Shown here: positions 25,370-33,985 of the stretch, piece after piece
Numbering within the stretch: the first letter of the stretch is position 1
Layout of the letters: each line of letters begins with the position of its first letter
Notes under the pieces: model-generated
Database searches by the model: none
Told to the model about the DNA's origin: nothing
What the model saw: the letters and a program-made list of their open reading frames with translations, nothing else
NCBI RefSeq assembly: GCF_013009555.1
Contig: NZ_CP046176.1
Location: forward strand, 2,449,501-2,513,500
Direction of reading: 5' to 3'
DNA from: Phocaeicola dorei
Lineage (GTDB): Bacteria > Bacteroidota > Bacteroidia > Bacteroidales > Bacteroidaceae
DNA length: 64,000 nt
Position numbers and translations under genes: made by a program

Positions 25370-25473
25370 TGCAAAGATGGGTATTTTATATGACTTTACA
25401 AAAAACAAAATAGGAAAATTTCAATAAAGCATAGGGGTGAGAGATTATATAATGATGATGAAAAGATAGGAAA

Positions 25474-25496
25474 AAGGCAGCTTATTCAGCTGCCTT
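25474..25496 (-). terminator. Intrinsic terminator
   Basis: AAGGCAGCT-GAATA-AGCTGCCTT, followed on the minus strand by TTT. It ends the transcript of the 27-residue membrane protein. Confidence 0.75.
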
Positions 25497-25529
25497 CATT
25501 CATAAATTATTCGACAGATACTTTGTGCT

Positions 25530-25613
25530 TTAATCAAATGAAACAAACATAAGAGTAAAGAGACCAATTAAAACCATAATAAATACAATCACAATATAAA
25601 AGACTTTTTTCAT
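25530..25613 (-). CDS. Tiny membrane protein (27 aa)
   Basis: ATG at 25613, stop at 25530-25532. The product starts MKKVFYIVIVFIMVLIG and is almost wholly hydrophobic, a single transmembrane helix with a basic N-terminus and an acidic last residue. A terminator follows 34 nt after the stop. Such peptides can be toxins, holin-like or regulators of membrane complexes; nothing here chooses among these. Confidence 0.5.
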   Translation of the reverse strand: MKKVFYIVIVFIMVLIGLFTLMFVSFD

Positions 25614-25678
25614 AAACAAACGATTTGGTTTAATATATATTTATTTAAATATTTAACAATTCTCTTTTGTCTTAACAA

Positions 25679-25707
25679 AACCTCAATCTCACATAAAGAC
25701 TGAGGTT
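25679..25707 (-). terminator. Hairpin, probable terminator
   Basis: AACCTCA/TGAGGTT arms with TTTT following on the minus strand. It lies upstream of the 27-residue gene. Confidence 0.55.
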
Positions 25708-25968
25708 CAGTGTATGCTCCTTGCTAAATTGACACACAATATTAGAGCATTTTGCAAAATCCGATATAAAATAATGCCCTAAAAAATAATTAAAAAGAAC
25801 ATATACATATATTCGGATTCTTTATTATAAGACAGGCATGTCCCAAAATCTCCCTATAGGTTTTATTGAAAAATAATAGATAAGCTGCATAATTATTGAA
25901 ATTTGGTTGGATACAATTGGGCAATAGTTAGGTAAGGGAATGTATGCTTTGGTTGTAAAAAGTGAAAT

Positions 25969-26033
25969 AAAAAATCCCCGGAAGAACCGGGGATAAACTT
26001 TTGTTATGAGATTTGGCTTCTACTCCAAAATCA
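25969..26033 (-). ncRNA. Candidate small RNA A (promoter-terminator unit)
   Basis: The minus strand has TATCTTTG (plus coordinates 26039-26046) and, about 45 nt beyond the expected start, the hairpin TCCCCGG-TTCTT-CCGGGGA followed by TTTTTT (25969-25993). No open frame lies between. The body shares GTAGAAG.C and a pre-terminator AAAGTTT with unit B next to it. Confidence 0.45.
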
Positions 26034-26102
26034 CAGAACAAAGATACGCAAAATTCTATTCTTTATCAGTTGATTGTATAATCCAATTGGAAAATTGTAT
26101 TA

Positions 26103-26166
26103 AAAAAAATAATCCCGGCTCGTGATGAATCGGGGCAAACCTTATATAACAAGGTTGGACTTCTAC
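26103..26166 (-). ncRNA. Candidate small RNA B, related to A
   Basis: The minus strand has GATCTTTGC (plus 26171-26179), a weaker -7 box, then GTAGAAGTCCAA, a hairpin AACCTT-GTTATAT-AAGGTT, and the GTGAT-family hairpin (26114-26135) with a T-rich tail. It could also simply be the terminator region of the antirepressor pseudogene that ends at 26235. Confidence 0.4.
26114..26135 (-). terminator. GTGAT-family hairpin terminator
   Basis: Plus strand CCCGGCTCGTGATGAATCGG then GG. On the minus strand it is followed by ATTATTTTTTTT. It is the inverse of the hairpin at 27327-27349. Confidence 0.65.
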
Positions 26167-26234
26167 GATGGCAAAGATCGTGAAAATAAAACATACGGCA
26201 CGTTATTGGATGGTATAATGTGCCGTTTCATTTA

Positions 26235-27007
26235 TTAAGCCGATTTCTTTTTAGATTCCAAAAGTTTAGGAAGGTAATCTAAGGCAAGTGGATCTCTTTC
26301 TTTGAAATACTTTTCTGCGTTTTCATAAAGCCAACGCTCATTGACATATCTTATAAACATCGGAAGTGCATCTATAGGATACATAAGCACATCAACAACC
26401 CTTCCGTCAGGGAAATGGTGTTTGTATGTTTTGTGCTGGTTCCACAGTTCGGAGTTATTCTCTCTCATGAAGCGAGCGAACAATTTACCAACAGAACCGT
26501 CAGGCATCATAGTTTTACCATGCGCCCCTTTATCTGGTATAGCATAGCCGACTTTTTCAAGTTCTGCATAAAGCCTCACATATAATTCTGAAATAACAAA
26601 GAAATAGTTAGATGGAATCATGTGGATATTGTCTTTGTACCTTTTGATAAATTCAGGAAGAGTGCCTCTATCAGTTATACCGTAATAACCTTTTTCCCTG
26701 ATAGAAGGGACAACTTCATCGAATAGCCATGACTCAAATTTTTCTGCATTTGGCAATTGAGAACGGGATATAAGCCGATATACATTACCCTCATTGATGT
26801 ATTTCATTTTTTGAATGCCACTAGTTGTAGGGGGGCGCGAATCACGACTCCCATTGATTTACAATATCTTATAATTGCATCTCTGGGATTTACATAACCT
26901 AATACTCTTGCAACATCAGTGGCACAAAACCACAATTTACCATCTTCTTCGATGGTTCTAATCTGATTAAAGGCATTTTCTTCATCAGATTGATAATTAA
27001 ATAACAA
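26235..27007 (-). pseudogene. BRO-N phage antirepressor, frameshifted
   Basis: The first part (27007 down to about 26830) encodes FNYQ...EENAFNQIRTIEEDGKLWF and DVARVLGYVNPRDAI, the BRO-N DNA-binding domain. The second part (from 26807) encodes MKYINEGNVYRLISRSQLPN and a 190-residue C-terminal region. The frames join at a run of six G (26830-26835, C on the coding strand); one more C would restore GVVIRAP-PTTSGIQKMKYINEG. The first part has only a TTG start. In intact phages such proteins antagonise the repressor. A one-base loss in a homopolymer could also be a sequencing error. Confidence 0.8.
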
Positions 27008-27375
27008 TAAATTGATGTTGTAAACTTTTTAAAAATAAAATACTTATTATCCCATCCAAATGGGTATGGCAAATATACATTTTGTTGTCTACAAAAACAA
27101 GAAAATGCAATAATAAAAAAGGACAATAACCTTCACAGGCAATCGTCCTCATAGGGATAATATTTATTTTTAAAAGTTTCAGACAATATTGATATGTATG
27201 GAAATATTATCTTTCCAGTTGCACACTGCAAAGTGTAATATTTTATTTTGAATAAATGTATGTTTACAGGCAAAAATAAAAGTGATTTTGCAAAAAATAG
27301 ATGCAACCAAGTTTCTTAATAAAACGCCCCGATTCATCACGAGCCGGGGAAATTCAAATTTATAAATTTAAAGTC
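27008..27375. other. AT-rich intergenic region with two terminators
   Basis: No credible gene. On the minus strand a hairpin GGACGAT/ATTGTCC with inner CCT/AGG and a T-run (27113-27148) and the GTGAT-family hairpin (27327-27349) are present, with a TATTTTTG box on the minus strand near 27279-27286 between them. A short untranslated transcript from that box to the 27113 terminator is possible. Confidence 0.4.
27327..27349 (-). terminator. GTGAT-family hairpin terminator
   Basis: Minus strand CCCCGGCTCGTGATGAATCG then GGG, followed by CGTTTTATT. It ends the lysis-gene transcript 27 nt after its last stop. Confidence 0.7.
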
Positions 27376-27920
27376 TTATGATGAAGATTGTCTGTTGCGC
27401 CAAAAATATTGGCGCAACAACATGACAACAAGCAAAACAGTTACACAAATACAAGCAAAGCCTATTTGCTTAAGTAATGTGGATTCTTTTTTCTTCTTTA
27501 CCTCTTCAGTCTTAGTTTTTTCATGTTTGATGGAAGTGGCTTCCTTATCAGCTTTGACATTTGTAGTATCGGCTACCACCGTCTGTTTATCCTCCTTCTT
27601 GTTGAAATTACCTTCTACATGACCGTCAGCCAGTAACGGAGGTTTCCCGGTAAGACTGTCGGGCGGCTTTCTTGTATCATAAATCCGAAATTAATCACGT
27701 AGCTGCCATTAGTGGTAATGAGTTCGCTCAAAGAGGTGGTTGATTCGTGTACGATGTTGACAGTTTCACTGGCGCTATCCTTGCTGATTACTTCTGTGTC
27801 GGATTTGATAGCCTTATGCGAGCTACCGCATGACAACAGAAGAAACAGGCACATAAAGAGAGCCAGTAATATGTGCCGGCTTACCCAGTTCATAACCTTA
27901 GCCAACATAAGAGATATCAT
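27376..27920 (-). pseudogene. Phage lipoprotein with C-terminal membrane helix, frameshifted
   Basis: The N-terminal part has a lipoprotein signal (LALFMCLFLLLSC, Cys near residue 31) and a Ser/Thr-rich stretch ending NGSYVINF. The frame then breaks near 27688. The other frame continues RIYDTRKPPDSLTGKPPLLA and runs into a charged, Lys/Glu-rich linker and a transmembrane helix (IGFACICVTVLLVVMLL). One extra T in the coding-strand TTT run would rejoin them. Position after the endolysin suggests a spanin-like role at lysis; that is inference from order. Confidence 0.65.
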
Positions 27921-28419
27921 TTATACGGTGGTTCATCCAGCCCCGTTTGAACTTGTTATTTGCAGGGCGTTCCCGGCATATATCCTCGATGAAATCAAAC
28001 CCTGCAATCTTGATCTGATCAAACAGTTCACGTGGATTACGGGAATTTACTGCAGCGAGTGTCTTAGGCCCGACAATGCCATCAGGAATCACGCCAACCA
28101 AATCATGCGGTATTTTGATACCGTGCATTTCGCTTGCCCAGATCCAATCGACAAGGATATCAGCTATGGATTGGGATTTAATTTCGTCAGCTTTCCACCT
28201 GTCCCAATACATGGTTTTCAAAATCTCCGTTTATTCCTCTTTCGTGATGTTTTTCAATCTTTCAACCGTAGGCTTGGGATAGCCTTTCTTTCGGCAATAC
28301 GCTTCATAAGTTCCAATGGTCACACCCATATTGGTAGCCCCTCCTAAATCGTCCGGGTCATTTACAAAACCGCCTTCCCACTTCAGGATAAACGGTGCAA
28401 GTTTTTTCACATCAGCCAT
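27898..28419 (-). pseudogene. GH108 endolysin (N-acetylmuramidase) with internal stop
   Basis: One continuous frame with a TAA at 28231-28233. Before it, [20 protein letters not shown] has the catalytic Glu and the Asp-Pro-x-D-x-GG pattern of family 108 muramidases. After it, MYWDRWKADEI... and GPKTLAAVNS match the rest of GH108 and its C-terminal peptidoglycan-binding domain. The TAA replaces one codon between LKNITKEE and TEILKTMYWD. The enzyme would cut host peptidoglycan at lysis; here it should be dead unless the stop is read through. It overlaps the holin-like gene by 8 nt. Confidence 0.85.
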
Positions 28420-28804
28420 TTTTCTTTTCCTCCTTATCTTTAATTAATGTAGTCCTGCGTGGTGGAATACGACGACCGCATTCGCTGTCAGGCCTGTCAC
28501 AACGGTTATGCTCGGCATCTTTCAATTGCAGTTCCAGCTCGTGGCACTTATGAATCCATGCCAGCTTATCAGACTGTTCATTACGAAGCTCAACGTATAA
28601 CGCATCAATCTTGGCGTCACGCTGGGCGATGCGTTCTTCCAGCCAGTCAACCTGCTTACGCTTGTTCTCATCCTCCATCGAATCGGCGGACGCATCCTCC
28701 TTCCGTGCGTTCGTCTTGTGGTTCACCCAGAACGTGACACCCCAGCGGACAGCCTCCAATCCCCCGAAAGCTCCGATTATAGCCAACCAGTCGTTTAATT
28801 CCAT
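28412..28804 (-). CDS. Holin-like or lysis-associated membrane protein
   Basis: A 130-residue protein. Residues 3-28 are a hydrophobic helix ([19 protein letters not shown]), 45-95 a charged coiled coil ([16 protein letters not shown]), and the tail is basic. It sits first in the phage lysis cassette, directly before the endolysin, as a holin or a membrane partner of the endolysin would. The frame is intact, unlike its two neighbours. The assignment rests on topology and position. Confidence 0.6.
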   Translation of the reverse strand: MELNDWLAIIGAFGGLEAVRWGVTFWVNHKTNARKEDASADSMEDENKRKQVDWLEERIAQRDAKIDALYVELRNEQSDKLAWIHKCHELELQLKDAEHNRCDRPDSECGRRIPPRRTTLIKDKEEKKNG

Positions 28805-28907
28805 TTCGTCTATTGTTTATCTGATTATAATACAACTTCAAAGATATGTCTATTTACTTGCGTCATTGTTGCAGAATTACTTAAATCCATTGCCACGATA
28901 TGACAAT

Positions 28908-28968
28908 AAAAAAAGAGCCTGATGACAATATTTATTGCCATCAAGCTCCTGGTTACTCTGCAAAGATA
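28908..28968 (-). promoter_or_regulatory. Promoter followed at once by a terminator (attenuator-like)
   Basis: On the minus strand TATCTTTG (plus 28961-28968) is followed within about 10 nt by the hairpin GAGC.TGATG.CAATA/TATTG.CATCA.GCTC and TTTTTTT (28908-28948). The lysis cassette begins about 100 nt further on. It may end the recombinase transcript, make a very short RNA, or attenuate lysis-gene expression. Confidence 0.55.
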
Positions 28969-29084
28969 GTGAAAACTATTCCATATTCAATCCATATTGA
29001 AAAAATAATCAGGAATAATATTCTGATCATCCGAAAAACTTAAAGAATCACAATTTAATAGAAAATAAATAGGATTCATGAAAT

Positions 29085-30305
29085 CTACCGGTTATCTATA
29101 AAATCAGATGTTCTCAAACTTTTATCGGGAAATATCTTTACTTTTCTCCTTTTCCTTTGAGCGTTTTTCAAGTCACGTACTATGGTGCTGGAAAGTATCT
29201 CTGAATAAATCTGTGTGGTCTTGACGGAAGTATGTCCGAGTAGCTTCTGGACTGTTGTAATCGCAACTCCCTGATGGATCAGCAGGGTAGCACAGGTATG
29301 ACGGCTCACATGATAGGTTATCCGCTTTTTGATACCACACAATCCGGCCAGCTTTCGAAGCTGCCTGTTCACCTCCGAGTTGCAAGGCAGGGCTGCAAGA
29401 CTGCCGCTATCCGGATAGCGGTCAAGAATGCCCAATGCCCTGCTTTCAAAAAGCAAATGCAACGGCAGACGGATTTCCACCCCTGTCTTGACGGATTTGA
29501 AGTACAGCCACCTCTTGCCGTTTATCCTGATAAAATTCTCAGGTGTGAGCTGGCAGAAATCAGAATAACGCAAGCCGGTATAACAGCAGAATAGGAAAGC
29601 ATCGAGCACGTGGCGCATGGATTCCTCTTCCACCTCAACCGTTTCCAACTTCTTCAACTCGTCCGGGATAAGAAACTCATGTCTGCCCTTCTCCTGCTTG
29701 ATTTTGTATTTCCGAAAGGGATAAGCGTTCGCGTGCATGTATCCTTGGTTGATTGCCTCATTGACCAAGGTACGGAGCTGTCTCATGTGCTTGGCTATCG
29801 TATTGACCGCATTGCCCTTTTCTTTCAGGTATTGTTCAAAATCACGAAGGAATGTATAGGTAAGATCCTTGAAGTCCAGCCCGGAGCGGAAATCATGCAG
29901 GACCGCCAGTGTCGTATGCAGGTTATCCTTGGTGGACTGCTTCTTGTCCGAATTGTCAATGGCTGATTTGGCGAAAATGGAAAAGCTGATATTCACGGCA
30001 CTTTTCTTTTTGACGGCATCTTTCAGCAAAGAGAGTGTGGCAGGTATTCCACGCTTCCAATATCCTAACTCTATACCTTGCAGATACAGGATGTATTCAT
30101 AGAGCATTGCGTTCAACTCATTTGACTGGGGATGGTTAATGACTTGTGCCCCTTCACGGCTCCAGCACTCCGGTTTGAGGTACACATTTGTCTTCAGATA
30201 GATTTTCCTCTGGTTCAAATAGGCTTCAATTTGTACAAAGGCTGTGCCCTGTTTATTCAGTTTCTTTTGGCGGTTATATACAAGACGGTATCTGATTTTA
30301 TCCAT
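29085..30305 (-). CDS. Tyrosine recombinase upstream of the fimbrial operon
   Basis: A 406-residue recombinase. It has an arm-binding N-terminus (residues 1-85), a SAM-like core-binding domain (about 105-200) and a catalytic domain with TGLRYSDF (Arg), HVSRHTCATLL (HxxR), LLGHTSVKTTQIY (second His and nucleophile Tyr). I start at ATG 30305; a longer frame uses a start within the promoter area, where CATCTTTGC lies. Such recombinases often flank Mfa/Fim loci in Bacteroides. It could move the fimbrial cargo or invert DNA; no invertible promoter with clear inverted repeats is visible. Confidence 0.92.
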   Translation of the reverse strand: MDKIRYRLVYNRQKKLNKQGTAFVQIEAYLNQRKIYLKTNVYLKPECWSREGAQVINHPQSNELNAMLYEYILYLQGIELGYWKRGIPATLSLLKDAVKKKSAVNISFSIFAKSAIDNSDKKQSTKDNLHTTLAVLHDFRSGLDFKDLTYTFLRDFEQYLKEKGNAVNTIAKHMRQLRTLVNEAINQGYMHANAYPFRKYKIKQEKGRHEFLIPDELKKLETVEVEEESMRHVLDAFLFCCYTGLRYSDFCQLTPENFIRINGKRWLYFKSVKTGVEIRLPLHLLFESRALGILDRYPDSGSLAALPCNSEVNRQLRKLAGLCGIKKRITYHVSRHTCATLLIHQGVAITTVQKLLGHTSVKTTQIYSEILSSTIVRDLKNAQRKRRKVKIFPDKSLRTSDFIDNR

Positions 30306-31026
30306 TTTTCTGCAAAGATGTATTCTCTGTCTCAAACGGCAAAATTTTTAGTCTACAAAAATGCACCCTCACTTTCACAAGGTGTATGATGACGGATACC
30401 TTTATATAATAAATATGGATGAACTTGATACCGATTCATTGAGTAGGATATATAAGAGGATTGTTCCCTGATAACTCTCGCCTTTTCATACCGGTTATCC
30501 GCATACTCCCCGTTTCCGACATGATGGTATTCTAAAACGGCATTTTATTACAAAAAAAATACATTTGTGAATAATTAGTACCATTCTGAAGGCTGTATCC
30601 ATACCGGACGATGATATAAGGGTGTAAAATATCAATTTGCTGATAACTAACCGTATAATACCCGTTTGATTTCCTGTTTTTCATGTTCTTACAGCAATAT
30701 TATATTATAATAAAGGATTTAATAATTAAAAATAATTTAAATGTTATAAATAGGCCATTTTTTACATTTACCCATTTCTTCTGTTTCTTCTCCCATGAGA
30801 GCCCGTACGTATAGTAAAAAATGATTTTATTCCGGTTTTTCCGTTCTTTTAAAAGTATTTCCAGATAAAAGGGAGAATATTGTGGAAATTCCGGTTTGAT
30901 TTTAACATAAAAGATATTGTAATTACTTTTTTGAATAACTTCTTTTGTAAAAGAAAGAATAAAAAATGTACTTGGTAACACTCGGGATTTAACAATGTTA
31001 AAACCTGATCTAACATCTTGGGAAGA
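30306..31026. other. Long region between recombinase and fimbrial operon
   Basis: 721 nt, AT-rich. TACATTTG at 30560-30567 is a plus-strand -7 box; if used, the fimbrial mRNA has a leader of about 450 nt. Near the first ATG, ATGTTA/TAACAT can pair. I searched by eye for inverted repeats that would make this an invertible promoter and found none convincing. A minus-strand frame in this region and into the next gene looks like a shadow. Confidence 0.5.
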
Positions 31027-31593
31027 ATGAATAATGGAATTGTGAACAGGCTGTTTCTTGCGGCCCTGCTGTTCGTCTGCACTGACTTGTGCGGTCAGAA
31101 CGTTCAGATAAAGACGAATCTTCTTTATGACGCCACCGCCACTATAAATATCGGTTCGGAGTGCCGTTTGGGCCGTCGTTGGAGTCTTGACCTTTCGGGC
31201 AGTTACAACGGTTGGAAGCTGGGCGGTGACAGGAAGTGGAAACACTGGCTTGTGCAGCCGGAAGGCCGCTACTGGTTCGGCTCCGCCTTCAAGGGGCATT
31301 ATGTCGGTGTGCACCTCCACGGCGGCCAGATGAACCTGGGCCATGTGGGCTTTGGGGATCATGCGCTCAGGGAGCATTACAGGCAGGGGTGGTTCTACGG
31401 GTGCGGTGTCGGCTACGGATACCAGTGGTTTCTAAGCCGCAATTGGCGCATGGAGGCCGGTCTTGGGCTCGGATACACCCGTTTTGACTATGACGAGTAC
31501 GGATGTTCCATATGCGGGGGCAGGCTTGGTGAAGGCTCCAAAAACTACTGGGGTGTCACCAGAATATCATTGTCGGTTATCTACAGTTTATGA
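31027..31593 (+). CDS. DUF3575 outer-membrane-like protein
   Basis: A 188-residue exported protein: signal peptide (NRLFLAALLFVCTDLCGQN), then alternating strands with many aromatic residues (IKTNLLYDATATINIGSE, WSLDLSGSYNGWK, GWFYGCGVGYGYQWFLSR), ending in ISLSVIYSL as a beta-barrel would. DUF3575 proteins regularly open Mfa/Fim fimbrial operons in Bacteroides; their role in fimbria secretion or assembly is not known. I start at ATG 31027, preceded by GGAAG, rather than the TTG at 31018. It is 48 nt upstream of the fimbrillin gene. Confidence 0.85.
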   Translation: MNNGIVNRLFLAALLFVCTDLCGQNVQIKTNLLYDATATINIGSECRLGRRWSLDLSGSYNGWKLGGDRKWKHWLVQPEGRYWFGSAFKGHYVGVHLHGGQMNLGHVGFGDHALREHYRQGWFYGCGVGYGYQWFLSRNWRMEAGLGLGYTRFDYDEYGCSICGGRLGEGSKNYWGVTRISLSVIYSL

Positions 31594-31641
31594 CATAACA
31601 AAAATCAGACAACTTATTTATTAATCTAAAATTGTTACATT

Positions 31642-32943
31642 ATGAATCTAAAACAGTTAAGTTTGGCTGCGCTGGCATCCATGGCTTTGTTTGCCTGCAG
31701 CAATGATGAGTCTCTTGGCGGTAGTGACGAGAATGGCACTCCGAAAGCCGTGTATATGAAACTGGAGGGTATTTCCGCCTCCGCTGTGAACGGACGCTCT
31801 ACGGATGCTCCGACTGAAGGCGGCAATCATACAGTTACCGTAAGTGATGTCGCTGTAATATTCTATCAGGATGGAGGAAATATCACGGATATAGAAGAAA
31901 TAACAAGTGCTGACGACAAGAAATGGAAGGCACTTGTTGACCCTGAATCTGGTGATGGATATAGATTTGTTGTCGGCCATAAAGCCGACAAGGTCATGGT
32001 GATAGGCAACTACCAAAATTTAAAAGAGAAAACAGACATTGAGGGAAAGGTGGTGGAAAACCAGCCTATTTCAGGGGTGACAGATTTTCAGATTCCTTTG
32101 AGCAGCCAGAATGTGGCAGGAACAGGCACTGATGAAACAACCAAAGCCTGTGTGACCTTGCATGGTGACGCTCCGATGACCAAGGTAGGTGAAAAAGCTC
32201 CGGAAGACAATGATTATGATGTATATGAGGCACATGTTGACATAACTCCCATCATCTCACGTGTTGAGATAAAATCATTAGGATGTGTATTCAACAAGCA
32301 AGATGAAGGTACAGCAGGCACTCCGACAGAGCATCTGTACACCTCAGTGACCGTCAAGGGTATCGGCATGGTGGATTATTATAACATGGGTACTTTAGGA
32401 AAAGATTATACTACTCAGATGATGACCAATACTACATCAAATCCAGACGGTTTGATTTACGATCCTGAACATGCTTCTGTTCCAGAGGGAGGTTACAAAT
32501 TCTGTGGCGGTGAGAATGCATCATGGGGCTGGTCTTATGACATGATAGGCGCCTCCAATGGGATAACATTAACTTCTGGCGATGTATCATCGGGTTCTGT
32601 CACAAAATATGTGGGTGCAACTGCTGAAACACAAACTCAGAATGAATCTCGAACTTTTGCCTATAACTTCTTCCCCAAGGGTGAGATAGCCAATGTCAGG
32701 GTATGGGTTGAAGCACAAAAGGAAAGTGATAGTGCAAAGAAATCTTTTGTTGTCACCGCGAACTTTAAAGATAAAGAAGATGGGGGTACAGTTGTGGAAC
32801 CTCAGGCCGGCAAAATCTACCAGTTTGACTACCTGTTCAATGAGACTGTTCCGGGTGTATGGGACAAGGACCAGAAGGTGGTGTATGTGAAAGTGACAGT
32901 CAGGAAATGGACTATTACAACTGTTTATCCTGATTTCCACTAA
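31642..32943 (+). CDS. Major fimbrial subunit (Mfa1/FimA-like lipoprotein)
   Basis: A 433-residue lipoprotein. The signal ends at the lipobox LFAC (Cys19), followed by acidic residues SNDESLGG that favour surface export. Like P. gingivalis FimA/Mfa1, it has an N-terminal region likely to be removed by a protease (Arg52 in VNGRSTD lies where arginine cleavage occurs in gingipain-matured pilins), freeing a groove for the next subunit's strand. The C-terminus (VYVKVTVRKWTITTVYPDF) is the typical final strand pair. By eye it is less GC-rich than the flanking fimbrial genes, as expected for a variable antigen. Confidence 0.85.
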   Translation: MNLKQLSLAALASMALFACSNDESLGGSDENGTPKAVYMKLEGISASAVNGRSTDAPTEGGNHTVTVSDVAVIFYQDGGNITDIEEITSADDKKWKALVDPESGDGYRFVVGHKADKVMVIGNYQNLKEKTDIEGKVVENQPISGVTDFQIPLSSQNVAGTGTDETTKACVTLHGDAPMTKVGEKAPEDNDYDVYEAHVDITPIISRVEIKSLGCVFNKQDEGTAGTPTEHLYTSVTVKGIGMVDYYNMGTLGKDYTTQMMTNTTSNPDGLIYDPEHASVPEGGYKFCGGENASWGWSYDMIGASNGITLTSGDVSSGSVTKYVGATAETQTQNESRTFAYNFFPKGEIANVRVWVEAQKESDSAKKSFVVTANFKDKEDGGTVVEPQAGKIYQFDYLFNETVPGVWDKDQKVVYVKVTVRKWTITTVYPDFH

Positions 32944-33022
32944 TCCGATATCCTACGATTTATAATCCGCGGTTGCCGGCTGTCATGCCGGTCGCCGCTT
33001 TAACCTGAAACGAAGAAGAAAG

Positions 33023-33979
33023 ATGCTGAAAAAGAAACTGTTCACCGGTATTTGTCTGCTGTCACTCCTTTCAGGCTGTGTGCTGGACGACCTTCATGAC
33101 TGCCCGGGCCATCCTGACAAGCCGGTTCCTCCCAACCCTCCGGAGGAAACTACGCAGTTCCTGTATTTCCGGTATACGGGAGACGGTGACACCGACCTGC
33201 TGACAGAGAGGATCTCATGTGTCGACATGTACGTCTTTGACAGCGGGGAACGTCTTGTGAGCACGCTGGAGATTGACGCGGAAGCCCTGAGGGCGAGGCA
33301 TGGCGTTTCCATTGACCTGCCTGCGGGCAATTATACGGTGGTCTGCCTTGGGAATGCGGGCGAGCGTACACAGGTGAGTGATCTGACCACCTGTGACTTT
33401 CATATGATGTTCTTCGCCCATCCCGGCTACTTCATGAATGACGAGAGCATGCTCACCGGCAATGACCCGCTGTATCATGGCGACTTGCGGTTCAGGGTGG
33501 AGGACGGGAAGTCTCTGAAGGACACCGTTGATTTTAACTCCTCCCATTTGAAGGTCTATGTCGAGGTGAAAGGGTACGGAACGACGGAGTATGGAAAAGA
33601 CGGCGGTGAACCGGATATCCGCCTGCACAACATGCCGTGCCGTGTGTTCTTCGACAACCGGATCTGCCCCCAGAGACGCACCTACCATCCTGAAGTCGGG
33701 AGGGAGGGCGCACAGGACATGTATGTGGGAAAACTCTGTACCTTCCGGTTGGACGGGAACCATCCGGCTGAGATAGCGCTTTACAGCGGGGCGGGTACGG
33801 AGCCTTTCTATACGGTCGATGTCGCGGATTTCCTAAAGAGGCACCCAGAGGTGGACATAACCAAGCAGGAGGCCGAGCTTTCCATGCGGATAGAATTCAG
33901 GGAGAGGAATGCGAATGTGACAATCACCGTTCCCCAATGGGGGGTGGAGGATGTCTATCCTGATGTTGGTTTCGAATAA
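33023..33979 (+). CDS. FimB/Mfa2-type fimbrial anchor
   Basis: A 318-residue lipoprotein (lipobox LLSGC, Cys19). After it comes DDLHDCPGH and then two beta-rich domains (FLYFRYTGDGDTDLLTERIS; VDMYVFDSGERLVSTLEID), the layout of FimB/Mfa2 proteins that hold the fimbria in the outer membrane and limit its length. It sits right after the major subunit, the canonical order. The C-terminus (VTITVPQWGVEDVYPDVGF) shares the final-strand pattern of the other subunits. Confidence 0.85.
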   Translation: MLKKKLFTGICLLSLLSGCVLDDLHDCPGHPDKPVPPNPPEETTQFLYFRYTGDGDTDLLTERISCVDMYVFDSGERLVSTLEIDAEALRARHGVSIDLPAGNYTVVCLGNAGERTQVSDLTTCDFHMMFFAHPGYFMNDESMLTGNDPLYHGDLRFRVEDGKSLKDTVDFNSSHLKVYVEVKGYGTTEYGKDGGEPDIRLHNMPCRVFFDNRICPQRRTYHPEVGREGAQDMYVGKLCTFRLDGNHPAEIALYSGAGTEPFYTVDVADFLKRHPEVDITKQEAELSMRIEFRERNANVTITVPQWGVEDVYPDVGFE

Positions 33980-33985
33980 GCGGAT

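Noticed and set aside
25219..25413. Plus-strand frame of 64 codons
   Set aside because: It lies across the inverted arms of the folded leader and opposes the direction of the small gene; coding is less likely than structure.
30306..31026. Invertible promoter for the fimbrial operon
   Set aside because: No convincing inverted repeats bracket the TACATTTG box; the recombinase alone is not enough evidence.
30700..31377. Minus-strand frame of 225 codons upstream of and within the DUF3575 gene
   Set aside because: It overlaps a well-supported gene antisense and has atypical composition in the AT-rich part.
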